Positions 37,559 through 47,848 of a stretch of 64,000 nucleotides of DNA are shown one piece after another. The position numbers were made by a program, and so were the translations under genes. The notes beneath the pieces are model-generated. The model was not told the origin of the DNA and ran no database searches. It worked only from the letters and a program-made list of their open reading frames with translations. Position 1 is the stretch's first letter. Each line of letters opens with the position of its first letter. The DNA lies in contig JAFDMF010000008.1 of the NCBI GenBank assembly GCA_019306065.1, forward strand, positions 90,430-154,429, written 5' to 3'. Source of the stretch: Deltaproteobacteria bacterium. Its GTDB lineage: Bacteria; Desulfobacterota; Desulfobacteria; Desulfobacterales; JAFDMD01.

Positions 37559-38449
37559 ATAACCAAATTTTAAAAGCGCTTTTGTATTGTTAGACCAATT
37601 TTTTTCAACATGAACAAAAAGCTTTAAATAAGCGGGCTTGCCTGTCATTTTTTCTATATCTTTTCTTGCTTCGGTTCCTATTTTAACAAGCTTGCTTCCG
37701 TTTTTGCCTATTATAATTCCTTTTTGCGAATTCTTTTCTACATGTATGGCGGCATATATTTTATCAATTCTATTATACTCTTTAAAAGATTCAATAGTAA
37801 CCGCCACGGCATAAGGAATCTCTTCTCCAGTATATCTGAAAACCTTTTCCCTTATTATTTCCGCCGCTATAAAGCGCATCGGCATATCGGTTACCGCATC
37901 TTCTGGAAAAAGCATATGGGATTTTGGCATAAATTTTTCTATTTCGGCAAATAAAATATCAAGCCCTGTTCCATGTTTTGCCGAAATAGGCACTATGCTT
38001 TTAAAAGGATAATCTTTAAAATCCTTTTCAATAAGAGGCAGCAAAGCGGTTTTTTTTATAATATCTATTTTATTTAAAGCAAGAATAACAGGCTTTTTAA
38101 TATTATTAAGTCTGCTCAACAGAATATTTTCCGACTTTAAATCGGAACGGAAGGCATCCGCTATAAATAATATAACATCTGCATCCGATATTGCGGATAA
38201 TGCGGAATCTACTATTTTGCTATTCAACACCCCTTTTGCTCGATGAATCCCCGGAGTATCTATAAAAATATACTGGCAGTTTAAACGTGTAATCAGCCCT
38301 AACATGCGGTTTCTTGTTGTTTGAGGCTTTTTTGAGGTAATGGAGATTTTCTGCCCTACCATCTTATTTAACAATGTAGATTTCCCGGCATTAGGAGCGC
38401 CGAGTATAGCTATAAATCCAGCTTTATATTTATTTGACGCCTCTTCCAA
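37553..38449 (-). CDS. era: GTPase Era
   Basis: A 298-residue GTPase that binds 16S rRNA near its 3' end and helps 30S assembly. G1 is GAPNAGKSTLLN, the TSKKPQTTRNRMLG switch I region is typical, G3 is DTPGIHRAKG, and G4 is LNKIDII. The C-terminal KH domain carries the GxxG loop IIGKNGSKLVKIG. It overlaps the engB stop by 20 bases, so the two GTPases are co-translated. It stops on TGA. Length is normal. Confidence 0.96.
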   Translation of the reverse strand: MEEASNKYKAGFIAILGAPNAGKSTLLNKMVGQKISITSKKPQTTRNRMLGLITRLNCQYIFIDTPGIHRAKGVLNSKIVDSALSAISDADVILFIADAFRSDLKSENILLSRLNNIKKPVILALNKIDIIKKTALLPLIEKDFKDYPFKSIVPISAKHGTGLDILFAEIEKFMPKSHMLFPEDAVTDMPMRFIAAEIIREKVFRYTGEEIPYAVAVTIESFKEYNRIDKIYAAIHVEKNSQKGIIIGKNGSKLVKIGTEARKDIEKMTGKPAYLKLFVHVEKNWSNNTKALLKFGYL

Positions 38450-39014
38450 TTATAGCCTCCCATACTTTATCTTTTCCGAGTTTTGATTTTGCCGAAAACA
38501 GTATAATTGCCTCTTTGTTTATATCAAATTTTTCGGATATTTTTTTTCTTCTTTCAAGCTGTTTTCCTCTTGAAAGTTTATCCGCTTTTGTAAAAACGAT
38601 GATATAATTTATAGAATAAAAATTTAGCCAGTCTATAAAATTAAAATCTTCAATGCCCGGGTCGCGTCGTATATCTATAATAAGAACAACACAAGTTAAA
38701 TTCTTGCGTAGGTTAAGATAATTTTCCACCATTTCTCCCCAGCTTTTACGGACATAAATAGGAACTTTGGCATATCCGTATCCGGGCAAATCTACAAAAA
38801 AAAAGTTTTCGTTTATATCAAAAAAATTAAGCAATTGAGTCCGCCCCGGAGTAGAGCTTGTTTTAACGAGACGTTTTCTGTTTAAAAGAGCGTTTATCAA
38901 AGAAGATTTGCCTACGTTTGACCGCCCTGCAAATGCAATTTCCGGCAAATCGGATTCGGGATAATGCTCCGGCTTTACCGCGCTTTTAATAAATTCGGCT
39001 GTTTTTATTATCAT
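38430..39014 (-). CDS. engB: Ribosome biogenesis GTPase EngB/YsxC
   Basis: A 194-residue small GTPase for 50S assembly and division. Motifs: AFAGRSNVGKSSLINALLNR, TSSTPGRTQLLNFF, VDLPGYGYAKVP, IDIRRDPGIED and FTKADKLSRG. It overlaps era at its 3' end and follows an alcohol dehydrogenase gene by 3 bases, giving a tight adh-engB-era operon. Length and motifs are complete. Confidence 0.96.
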   Translation of the reverse strand: MIIKTAEFIKSAVKPEHYPESDLPEIAFAGRSNVGKSSLINALLNRKRLVKTSSTPGRTQLLNFFDINENFFFVDLPGYGYAKVPIYVRKSWGEMVENYLNLRKNLTCVVLIIDIRRDPGIEDFNFIDWLNFYSINYIIVFTKADKLSRGKQLERRKKISEKFDINKEAIILFSAKSKLGKDKVWEAIIGRGVK

Positions 39015-39017
39015 AAT

Positions 39018-40043
39018 TTATATTCTTAAAACCTTTGCCCCTCGAATCTTTTTGTTTTTAATCTCTATTAACGCCCTGTTTGCATCTTCCAAGGCAAACT
39101 CGTCAATTTCCGACTTAATATTAAGTTCTGCCGCAAGCGATAAAAAATCGCTTACATCCTTTCGGCTTACGTTTGCAACGCTTTTAATCTCTTTTTCCAT
39201 CCAAAGATGAGTTGGATAATCAAGCTGTAAAAGATAATTTTTATCTGTTTCCTCTTTGCGTATCGCGTTAATAACCAATCTTCCGCCTGGCTTTAGCCTC
39301 TTTAAAGCTTCAACTACAGGTTTCCATACGGGGGTGGTATCTATGATACAATCCGGCGCATTCGGAGGATTTTCGGAAAAATCTCCCGCCCAGTCCGCTC
39401 CAAGCTCTATTGCAAAAGCTCTTTCTTTCGGATTTCTGGCAAAAACAAAAATTTCTGTTTTCGGGTATAGATGTTTGACTAATTTAAGAACAAGATGGGC
39501 AGACGCCCCAAATCCTGTTAAGCCCAAATTCTGCCCTTCGCAAAGCCCCGTTAATCTTAACGATCTGTAACCGATAGCCCCCGCGCATAATAGCGGAGCC
39601 GCATCAAATTCGCTAAAGCATTGCGGAATGGAATAAGCAAAATTTTCCGAAATTTTCATATATTCGGCATATCCGCCATTAGCGTCTCTGCCGGAAGCCT
39701 TAAACTCTTTGCATAAATTTTCATTGCCGGATAAGCAAAACCCGCATGTTCCGCATGCGGAGTATATCCAAGCAACGCCGACTTTATCTCCGATTTTAAA
39801 TGCCGTTACCTTATCGCCCACAGCTTCTACCCTGCCTACCGCCTGATGTCCCAAAATAACAGGCAGACTCGGAGGCGAGGTTCTGCCTTCGATTTCGTCT
39901 ATCTCCGTATGGCAGACTCCGCAAGCCGAAACCTTTATTAGAATCTCCTTTTCGCCGTAAACAGGAATAGGCAGTTCCATAAGTTCCAACGGAGTAGGAT
40001 TTTCGTTAAGATTGCAGAGTTTTTTTAATACCATTGCTTTCAT
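39018..40043 (-). CDS. Zinc-dependent alcohol dehydrogenase family protein
   Basis: A 341-residue medium-chain dehydrogenase. The catalytic zinc site is built by ACGVCHTEIDEIEG and ILGHQAVGRVEAVG. The structural zinc has four cysteines in SACGTCGFCLSGNENLC. The nucleotide-binding domain shows LGLTGFGASAHLVLKLVKHL, where the usual GxGxxG reads GFGASA. Residues IIDTTPVWKPVVEALKRLKP follow. This is the family often annotated 'zinc-binding alcohol dehydrogenase family protein'; substrate is unknown. It heads the operon with engB and era, an arrangement without an obvious functional link. Confidence 0.88.
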   Translation of the reverse strand: MKAMVLKKLCNLNENPTPLELMELPIPVYGEKEILIKVSACGVCHTEIDEIEGRTSPPSLPVILGHQAVGRVEAVGDKVTAFKIGDKVGVAWIYSACGTCGFCLSGNENLCKEFKASGRDANGGYAEYMKISENFAYSIPQCFSEFDAAPLLCAGAIGYRSLRLTGLCEGQNLGLTGFGASAHLVLKLVKHLYPKTEIFVFARNPKERAFAIELGADWAGDFSENPPNAPDCIIDTTPVWKPVVEALKRLKPGGRLVINAIRKEETDKNYLLQLDYPTHLWMEKEIKSVANVSRKDVSDFLSLAAELNIKSEIDEFALEDANRALIEIKNKKIRGAKVLRI

Positions 40044-40435
40044 AGGTTTATGCTTATAATCCGATTATAAGATGCCCAAACGGGAATCCTTTATTTTTTA
40101 AAATTGTATTCCTAGTATATAAACTACACTTCTCTTTATCGGCTTTTAAATTCAGCGTAGATTCCAATTCATTGTTTTCAAAAAATTTAACAATGTTTTA
40201 AAACAAGCCTTTAGCAAGCTTGTAAATATGTATCAATTACAACATCCATTATGTTGTCCTATAAGTTTTTTTATATGATAATTGTATAAAGGATTAACAA
40301 TTTGTCAAGATTTAAACATAGGAGAGCAAAAAAACGGGCAACCTCGCCCAGTATGCAAGTCTATTCATAAGCGTACATATATCATACTGATATTTTACAA
40401 TTTTATATTTCTATATCTTTGTATCTTAAATATCA
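40044..40435. other. Gap between nadC and the alcohol dehydrogenase; nothing firm seen
   Basis: A 392-base AT-rich stretch. GGATTAACAATTTGTCAAGA and short inverted pairs such as CAACATCCATTATGTTG near 40243-40259 are visible. The 66-residue plus-strand ORF here has no motif. The promoter of the adh-engB-era operon is expected within the first 100 bases. Confidence 0.4.
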
Positions 40436-41263
40436 TTAACATATATCCATACTTATATCCACAAACCGCGCAGAGTGTATAAGCGCGCCGGAAGATATAA
40501 AGTCTATGCCAGGTATTGCAAACTCGTTTAGATTTGAATGGTTTATGCCGCCGGATACTTCAATAAGCACCCTTTTATTTATAATTTTTACGGCATCTTT
40601 GATCATATCGGGCTTCATGTTATCAAGCATTATAATATCCGCTCCGGCTTCTACTGCCTGACTAACTTGTATTAGATCCGAGGCTTCGGCTTCGATTTTT
40701 AAAAAATGAGAGGTCTTTTTGCGTATTATGTTTATAGCACCGGCAATGGAACCCGCGGCTTTTATATGGTTGTCTTTTATTAAAATTCCGTCAAAAAGCC
40801 CGAATCTGTGATTTGTAGCCCCGCCTGTCCGCGCCGCATATTTTTCGGCTATACGCCAGCCCGGAGTTGTTTTGCGGGTATCTAACAGTTTTATCTTTTT
40901 ATCTTGTAAAAGGCGGACATAAGATCGAACATTTGTAGCTATACCGGAAAGTTTTTGTAAAAAATTAAGCGCTGTTCTCTCGCCTGTTAAAAGCGCTTTC
41001 AATTCTGCGTTTATTTTACAGATATACTCTTTTGCTTCAACAGCGTCTCCCTCTTTTGTTAAAGGCAAAAATATGGCATTGGAATCAAGTTTTAAAAAGA
41101 CTCTTTTTGCTATATTAAGCCCTGCAACAACAATAGGCTCTTTTGCTATTATAACCGCTTCGGCTTTTTTATCGGTTTGTATTAGATTGTCGGTAGTTAT
41201 ATCTCCCGCGCCTATATCTTCGGCAAGCGCCAGCTCTATAAGATGTTCTATTGATTGGTGCAT
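40436..41263 (-). CDS. nadC: Nicotinate-nucleotide pyrophosphorylase (carboxylating)
   Basis: A 275-residue enzyme converting quinolinate and PRPP to nicotinate mononucleotide, directly after NadA in the pathway. Seen: LAEDIGAGDITTDNL, LTGERTALNFLQKLSGIAT, DTRKTTPGWRIAEKYAARTG with GGATNHRFGL, ILIKDNHI, and IEVSGGINHSN. It starts 8 bases after the valS stop region on the same strand, so it is probably transcribed with valS. The start Met and length are usual. Confidence 0.96.
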   Translation of the reverse strand: MHQSIEHLIELALAEDIGAGDITTDNLIQTDKKAEAVIIAKEPIVVAGLNIAKRVFLKLDSNAIFLPLTKEGDAVEAKEYICKINAELKALLTGERTALNFLQKLSGIATNVRSYVRLLQDKKIKLLDTRKTTPGWRIAEKYAARTGGATNHRFGLFDGILIKDNHIKAAGSIAGAINIIRKKTSHFLKIEAEASDLIQVSQAVEAGADIIMLDNMKPDMIKDAVKIINKRVLIEVSGGINHSNLNEFAIPGIDFISSGALIHSARFVDISMDIC

Positions 41264-41271
41264 ATATAAAT

Positions 41272-43941
41272 TTACTCGTTTAAAGATGTTATTTTGTCCA
41301 GATTTGCTTTTAAGGTATTATATTTTTCTTCCGCCTCTTTGTATTGCTCCCTCGCCTTTTCTATAACATGTTCCGGAGCGTTATATAGAAAGTCGTTGTT
41401 TGATAATTTTTTTGTAACCGAAGTTATAACTCCGCTTAATTTTGCAATCTCTTTTTCAAGGCGCGCCCGTTCTTTTTTAACCTCTATTACCCCTTTTAAA
41501 ATAACGTAGGTTAAAACCCCTTCTGCAGGAACAGATACAGCAGAGGCTTCCGGCTCTTTATCGAAAGGTTTTGCTATAAGCGATTTCAATCTGCCCAAAT
41601 TTATTATCAGGTCTTGATTTGCCAATATGGTTTCAATTAAGCCGGAAGCCTGCGCCACATGTATTTCTACTTCAAGCTCCTTGCCGGGGGCAATATTCAT
41701 TTCCCCTTTCACATTTCTAATTCCTGTTATGATATCAAAGCAAAGTTTAATATCTTCTTCCGCTTCAATATCTGCAAATGGTTTGCCATCAATTATATAC
41801 GAAGGATAAACCGCATTCATAATAGAGCCGAAAGATGCGGGAAGCTTATGCCATATTTCTTCGGTAATAAAGGGAATAAAAGGATGCAAAAGTATAAGGG
41901 TATCTTTTAAAACTTTGTAAAGAACGCTTCTTGCAACCTTTTGAGCAGTTTTTCCCTTTTTTCCGTATAATGCAGGCTTTGAAGCTTCTATGTACCAATC
42001 GCAAAATTCGTGCCATACAAACTGGTAAAGCATGTTTGCAGCCTCATTGAATTTGTAGGCGTTTAAAGCGCCAGCGGTTTCGGTATAAAGACGGCTTAAT
42101 TTGGATAATATCCATCTGTCTGTTACGGAAAAATTTTTTTTGTCTGCAAGATCGGCAGCTTCTTCGTTAATATGTATAAAGGAAAATCTTGCCGCATTCC
42201 ATAATTTGTTTATAAAGTGGCGGTATCCGTCAACTATTTTATCAGACATTTTTATATCTCTGCCCTGAGATGCAGATATTGCCAAAGTGTATCTAAAAGC
42301 GTCTGTCCCGTAGTTTTCTATCAATGATATAGGATCTATAACGTTGCCTTTTGACTTGCTCATTTTTTTGCCTTCTTCGTCTCGAACCAAGGCATGAACA
42401 TAAACCTTTTTAAAGGGCGCTTCTCCCATAAAATGTATTCCCATCATCATCATACGGGCAACCCAGAAAAATATGATGTCAAATGCAGTAACCAAAACCG
42501 CAGTAGGATAATATTTTTGTATCATTTTTGTTTTTTTGGGCCAGCCCATTGTAGAAAAAGGCCATAAAGCGGAGCTAAACCAAGTGTCTAACACGTCCGT
42601 ATCCTGCAATATGTTTTTAGAACCGCATTTTTCGCATTCTTTGGGGTCTGTAGTTGTTACGGTAAGATGCCCGCATTTTTCGCATTCCCAAGCCGGTATT
42701 CTATGCCCCCACCAGATTTGACGGGATATGCACCAGTCTTTTATGTTGTTAAGCCATTCATAGTATGTTTTGGTCCAGTTTTTCGGTATTATTACGGTCT
42801 CTTTTTGTTCAACCGCATTCTTTGCTTTTTCAGCCAAACTTTTAACGGATACAAACCATTGCTCCGAAAAATTCGGCTCAATAACCGTAAAACATCTGTA
42901 GCAATGCCCTACGCTGTGAGGATGATTTTTTATATCTATTAACAAACCTTTGTTTTCAAGCTGTGTTATCGCCTTTTTTCTGCACTCAAATCTGTCTATC
43001 CCCGCAAACTCTCCGGCTTCAGCCGTCATTGTTCCGTCGTCTGCTATAACCTTGATTATTTCCAGATCGTGACGTCTGCCCATTTCAAAATCGTTGACGT
43101 CGTGAGCCGGAGTTACTTTTAAAGCGCCTGTCCCGAAAGAGGCGTCAACATATTTGTCTTTTATAATAGGAATGGTTCTGTTTGTAAGGGGGAGCTTTAC
43201 TTGGGTTTCTTTTAAGTTTAAGTATCTTGTGTCTTTCGGGTTTATAGCTACCCCTGAATCTCCCAACATTGTTTCAGGCCTTGTGGTTGCCACAACAAGC
43301 CCGTCTTTGCCGTTTAAAAAAGGATAACGGATATAATAAAGTTTGCCGTCTATATCCTGATGTTCGACTTCAAGATCCGAAAGAGCCGTATGGCAGCGGG
43401 GGCACCAATTGATTATATAATTGCCTTTATATATTAGTTTTTCTTGATAAAGTTTTACAAAAACCTCTCTTACCGCATTGCAAAGTCCTTCGTCCATAGT
43501 AAAGCGTTCTTTAGACCAATCGCAGGATGCCCCAAGTCTTTTCATTTGCTGGATTATTGCGCCGCCGTATTTTTCGCGCCATTCCCATACGGAATTTATA
43601 AATTTTTCTCTTCCTATTTGATGTCTGGTTTTTCCTTCTTCGGCAAGCTTTTTTTCAACAACATTTTGCGTTGCTATTCCGGCATGATCCGTGCCGGGTA
43701 TCCAACAAACATTAAACCCTTTTATTCTTTTATATCTGCATAATATATCCTGTAAAGTGATGTTTAAGGCATGCCCCATGTGAAGAACGCCTGTTACATT
43801 CGGAGGCGGTATTACTATCGAAAAGCTTTCCCCTTTTTTTTCGGGATCTGCGGTAAAAAGGGATTCTTTTTGCCAAAAATCATACCATTTTTGTTCAACT
43901 TCTTTATATTCGTATCCTTTGTTTTGTATATCGGAACTCAT
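41272..43941 (-). CDS. valS: Valyl-tRNA synthetase
   Basis: An 889-residue class I synthetase. The HIGH-type motif is in PPPNVTGVLHMGHALNIT, the editing domain includes TTRPETMLGDSGVAINP, a zinc site is in WECEKCGHLT and KECEKCGSKN, and KMSKS is in GKKMSKSKGNVIDP. The C-terminal coiled-coil arm (ERARLEKEIAKLSGVITSVT) unique to ValRS is complete. It is the first of a valS-nadC pair. The intact 2.7 kb frame is further evidence of good sequence quality. Confidence 0.97.
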   Translation of the reverse strand: MSSDIQNKGYEYKEVEQKWYDFWQKESLFTADPEKKGESFSIVIPPPNVTGVLHMGHALNITLQDILCRYKRIKGFNVCWIPGTDHAGIATQNVVEKKLAEEGKTRHQIGREKFINSVWEWREKYGGAIIQQMKRLGASCDWSKERFTMDEGLCNAVREVFVKLYQEKLIYKGNYIINWCPRCHTALSDLEVEHQDIDGKLYYIRYPFLNGKDGLVVATTRPETMLGDSGVAINPKDTRYLNLKETQVKLPLTNRTIPIIKDKYVDASFGTGALKVTPAHDVNDFEMGRRHDLEIIKVIADDGTMTAEAGEFAGIDRFECRKKAITQLENKGLLIDIKNHPHSVGHCYRCFTVIEPNFSEQWFVSVKSLAEKAKNAVEQKETVIIPKNWTKTYYEWLNNIKDWCISRQIWWGHRIPAWECEKCGHLTVTTTDPKECEKCGSKNILQDTDVLDTWFSSALWPFSTMGWPKKTKMIQKYYPTAVLVTAFDIIFFWVARMMMMGIHFMGEAPFKKVYVHALVRDEEGKKMSKSKGNVIDPISLIENYGTDAFRYTLAISASQGRDIKMSDKIVDGYRHFINKLWNAARFSFIHINEEAADLADKKNFSVTDRWILSKLSRLYTETAGALNAYKFNEAANMLYQFVWHEFCDWYIEASKPALYGKKGKTAQKVARSVLYKVLKDTLILLHPFIPFITEEIWHKLPASFGSIMNAVYPSYIIDGKPFADIEAEEDIKLCFDIITGIRNVKGEMNIAPGKELEVEIHVAQASGLIETILANQDLIINLGRLKSLIAKPFDKEPEASAVSVPAEGVLTYVILKGVIEVKKERARLEKEIAKLSGVITSVTKKLSNNDFLYNAPEHVIEKAREQYKEAEEKYNTLKANLDKITSLNE

Positions 43942-44019
43942 AAATTATTTATACTCCGCTTGATCTGTTTTCGTAAAAAAAGGAGAAATCTTTCTTTTTT
44001 GAATTTATAATTTTATTAT

Positions 44020-44058
44020 AAGATTTCTCCTCGCTTATGCTTGTAGAAATAACTCGGT
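44020..44058. repeat. Left half of repeat family R1
   Basis: TTATTATAAGATTTCTCCTC then GCTTATGCTTGTAGAAATAA, upstream of valS. Short and diverged compared with the 5.1 kb copy. Confidence 0.55.
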
Positions 44059-44102
44059 TTTACAGTCATTCCTTGTTATATCTAAAATCGGGCTCGGATA
44101 TT

Positions 44103-44426
44103 TTATTCGGTAAGGCTCTGTTTTAGTATTTTTATCTCTTTTGAAACTATATCTTCGATTACTCTTTCCAATATAGCGTCTATTTTATCTGCAAAGAGTT
44201 TTTTTATAACCTTTTCCAAAGCCTGTTCAAAATCTTCTTCGGTTACTTTAATGTGGTCCGTATTGATTTTTTTATCCGATTTATCATCCGGCTGGATTAG
44301 ATTAAGATTATCCTCTGTTTTTTCTATTGGACTAAAATCTTTTTTTTCTTCTTCGGTTTTAACATCTTGATCTTCTGCATCAGACATTTTAACAATATCT
44401 TTTAATATTATAACGTTGTTATCCAT
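44103..44426 (-). CDS. Small acidic helical protein of unknown function
   Basis: A 107-residue protein. The N-terminal two thirds are acidic and probably disordered (MSDAEDQDVKTEEEKKDFSP). The C-terminal third is amphipathic helix (EDFEQALEKVIKKLFADKID, then ERVIEDIVSKEIKILKQSLT). This helical tail resembles the C-terminal segments of some deltaproteobacterial regulatory or polar-organiser proteins, but I cannot name a family. It lies between purA and valS on the same strand, 84 bases after purA. The start at MDNNVI or at MSDAED 13 codons later is undecided. Confidence 0.6.
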   Translation of the reverse strand: MDNNVIILKDIVKMSDAEDQDVKTEEEKKDFSPIEKTEDNLNLIQPDDKSDKKINTDHIKVTEEDFEQALEKVIKKLFADKIDAILERVIEDIVSKEIKILKQSLTE

Positions 44427-44451
44427 TAGCTTCCTCTGTTTATACTTTTAT

Positions 44452-44480
44452 TATGAGATTTCTCATAGCTGCGTTCGTCG
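44452..44480. repeat. Fragment of repeat family R1
   Basis: TTATGAGATTTCTCATAGCT then GCGTTCGTC. TGAGATTTCTCA is itself palindromic. It sits in the purA to small-gene gap. Confidence 0.5.
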
Positions 44481-44510
44481 ACCTTTTTATATTTTTATCC
44501 GCCGCTTAAA

Positions 44511-45854
<1,344 letters not shown>

Positions 45855-45922
45855 TTATACGGTGTCAGCTTATGTCTAAAAAACTATAATCATGTTTCCA
45901 TTTAACAATATTTAAATCCTTT

Positions 45923-46232
45923 TTAAATCCGGTATGAGCGAAAATTCATACCTTTAGTATCTATACTTTTATTTTCCCGCTCAACAATAATTTGAATTTC
46001 ATGGTAACCGGTTTTATCTTTTTCTATATCGTAAATATTATGTATAACATTCTTTACTTTATAGTTATAGCTAATGTCCTCATATGTAGAGACGGTTATA
46101 TAATCGCCAATTTGTCACAGATTGTAACAAAACATCAAATTTGTTTAAACACTTATTAGAATAAGCTTCCGATTCTATTTCTATAATAGTAGCTTGTATT
46201 TCGCCTTCCGAACATTTGTTTAAATTACTCAT
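45923..46232 (-). pseudogene. Unknown protein gene with a frameshift
   Basis: A strong GGAGG ribosome site leads into MSNLNKCSEGEIQATIIEIE, SEAYSNKCLNKFDVLLQS. The frame then slips, and the adjoining frame continues GDYITVSTYEDISYNYKVKN, NIYDIEKDKTGYHEIQIIVE to a stop at 45923. Joined, the pieces give about 103 residues of an unrecognised protein. It begins 2 bases after the MNT fragment stop, so the two were once an operon. Confidence 0.45.
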
Positions 46233-46234
46233 TT

Positions 46235-46360
46235 TTATCCTCCGATTTCAATTCCGGTTTTTTGTATTTCTTTTAAAAATCCGCTGTTATCGTTTTGTTT
46301 ATCTATTAAAACAGGCTCTATTCTATCGTCTATCTGCCGTCTTAATTTCCATTTTTTTTA
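46235..46360 (-). pseudogene. C-terminal remnant of a nucleotidyltransferase-type (MNT) protein
   Basis: KWKLRRQIDDRIEPVLIDKQ then NDNSGFLKEIQKTGIEIGG ends at TAA. The RIEP..L...N.GFLKEI.KTGI pattern is the end of minimal nucleotidyltransferases, often antitoxins of HEPN toxins. The catalytic GSxxxG part is absent, so only a fragment remains. Confidence 0.45.
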
Positions 46361-46399
46361 AACTCCATTAAGATAAATTATGGTTTCTTGCAAACAATT

Positions 46400-46966
46400 T
46401 TAACGCCTTTTTCGGAAAAACCCCAGCATAAGCTCTCGACATTCTTCTTGCATAACTCCTCCGATTATTTCGATACGGTGATTTAAATTCGGATCCTCAT
46501 GAAGCGAATAAACCGATCCTGCGGCGCCGGCTTTGTAATCCGCAGCGCCGTAAACTATTCTTTTTATTCTGGCGTTTACAGCGGCAGCCATACACATTAT
46601 GCAGGGTTCTATAGTAACGTATAATGTTGTGTCGCCAAGTCTGTAATTGAACAATTCTTCCCCCGCTTCTCTTATCGCAATTATTTCGGCGTGAGCCGTA
46701 GGGTCGAATAGGTGTAAGCAAAAATTGTAGCCTTTTGAAATAATTTTGCCCTTATTGTCAACCAAAACCGCGCCTATAGGAACTTCGGACAAATTTTCGG
46801 CTTTTTTTGCCTGCTTTAAAGCAATAGCCATAAAATCTTTATGCTCCGTTTTTTTTCCTACGTATAAAGAACGTCTTTTTTCCTCTTCTCCCCATTTTCT
46901 CCAAATATATCTGGCATAATAGACCAAACCTTTAAAAAACATTGTGTTATATACCCTTCCTCGCAA
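46400..46966 (-). CDS. tadA: tRNA-specific adenosine deaminase
   Basis: A zinc enzyme that converts the wobble adenosine of tRNA-Arg(ACG) to inosine. Zinc and catalytic residues are in DPTAHAEIIAIREA and YVTIEPCIMCMAAAVNARIK, with GAADYKAGAAGSVYSL and LNHRIEIIGGVM following. The track frame opens at 46966 and gives 188 residues. The enzyme usually has about 150-160, so the first 30 or so residues (MRGRVYNTMFF...) are probably untranslated; a start within VGKKTEHKDFMAIALKQA is likelier. It stands alone next to decayed genes. Confidence 0.9.
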   Translation of the reverse strand: MRGRVYNTMFFKGLVYYARYIWRKWGEEEKRRSLYVGKKTEHKDFMAIALKQAKKAENLSEVPIGAVLVDNKGKIISKGYNFCLHLFDPTAHAEIIAIREAGEELFNYRLGDTTLYVTIEPCIMCMAAAVNARIKRIVYGAADYKAGAAGSVYSLHEDPNLNHRIEIIGGVMQEECRELMLGFFRKRR

Positions 46967-47428
46967 TATTCGGGTCGTATTCTAATCTCTGATGTTTTGC
47001 CCGTTTTAAAATAAATATAACGGGTTGAATAAGTTTTGACAATCAAAAATTAATATTCCCAAAGCCCGCAGGCATAAAAAAATCTCTGTCTTTTCGTTCG
47101 ATTATATTTTGTTTTGAGATATTCAAATTTATTTGCTCCGCTTTTTGCTTATCGCTTTATTGTATTAATTTTCTTGCAATATGTTTATGTTGCTATTATG
47201 TAGTTCCTGTAGCAACAAACCTTCTTTTGCTTGATTTGAAGCGTTGGATAAAAATTTTAATTCTCAAAATACTTCAAGTATTCCTGCGGTTAAAATTTTC
47301 TGCCGTAAACTCAAACAAAATAAAATTTGTTTCTACAGGAACTATTAGTTTTTAAAAATTATAAAATTGTATTTTTTGAGCAAAAAATTTTAAATCGGAT
47401 ATTTTAAAAAAATAAGGATATTTTAATA
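46967..47428. other. Gap between tadA and the MBL operon, mostly repeats
   Basis: Contains TTATTTGCTCCGCTTTTTGC with TTATCGCTTT (shared with 1.46 and 30.4 kb) and the complete R2 element at 47201-47344. No coding pattern was found outside them. The divergent promoters of tadA and the MBL pair must lie here but I could not assign hexamers. Confidence 0.45.
47201..47344. repeat. Complete R2 element with terminal inverted repeats (MITE-like)
   Basis: The ends TAGTTCCTGTAGCAACAAA and TTTGTTTCTACAGGAACTA are inverted copies with one mismatch. The element is 144 bases. Inside are TAAAAATTTTAATTC and GCGGTTAAAATTTTCTG flanking AATACTTCAAGTATT, matching the R2 core at 23.6 kb in reverse orientation. 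It encodes nothing, as expected of a miniature inverted-repeat element. Confidence 0.7.
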
Positions 47429-47848
47429 ATGCCGAAAATGTTCAGGCCCAACAATAGAGAAGGAAAAATATTATCCAAAATAGAATCTTCCAAAGAATTG
47501 AAAAAAAAACAGATAATACGCGGAATTAACGAATGTATTGAACCGCTTGCCAACGCGGTTACTATGAAGCTTATAGAAGATAAACTTATAGAAACTACAA
47601 ATAAAAACAGTATTGAAGAACAAATATTAAAATGTCTGGAAAAACTAAGCAGAGCCGACGATTTCGAGATAGATTACAAAACCGCTCCTTTTAGACAATT
47701 GGTTGTTAATACGCATATAGTAAGCTTATATTTAACCGCATTTGTAATAGAAGACCTTATAAACCATAAGGCTGTAGTGGATATATACGGTTCGGATATA
47801 GAGATATACGGCTGTATAAACAAACAGGTAGTAAAGTTTTTACCGTAA
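47429..47848 (+). CDS. Unknown protein coupled to an MBL hydrolase
   Basis: A 139-residue mostly helical protein: IESSKELKKKQIIRGINECI, IEEQILKCLEKLSRADDFEI and TAPFRQLVVNTHIVSLYLTA with VIEDLINHKAVVDIYGSDIE. No signal peptide or known motif. Its TAA shares the A with the ATG of the next gene (TAATG), indicating translational coupling, so it may work with the metallo-hydrolase. I do not recognise the family. Confidence 0.65.
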   Translation: MPKMFRPNNREGKILSKIESSKELKKKQIIRGINECIEPLANAVTMKLIEDKLIETTNKNSIEEQILKCLEKLSRADDFEIDYKTAPFRQLVVNTHIVSLYLTAFVIEDLINHKAVVDIYGSDIEIYGCINKQVVKFLP

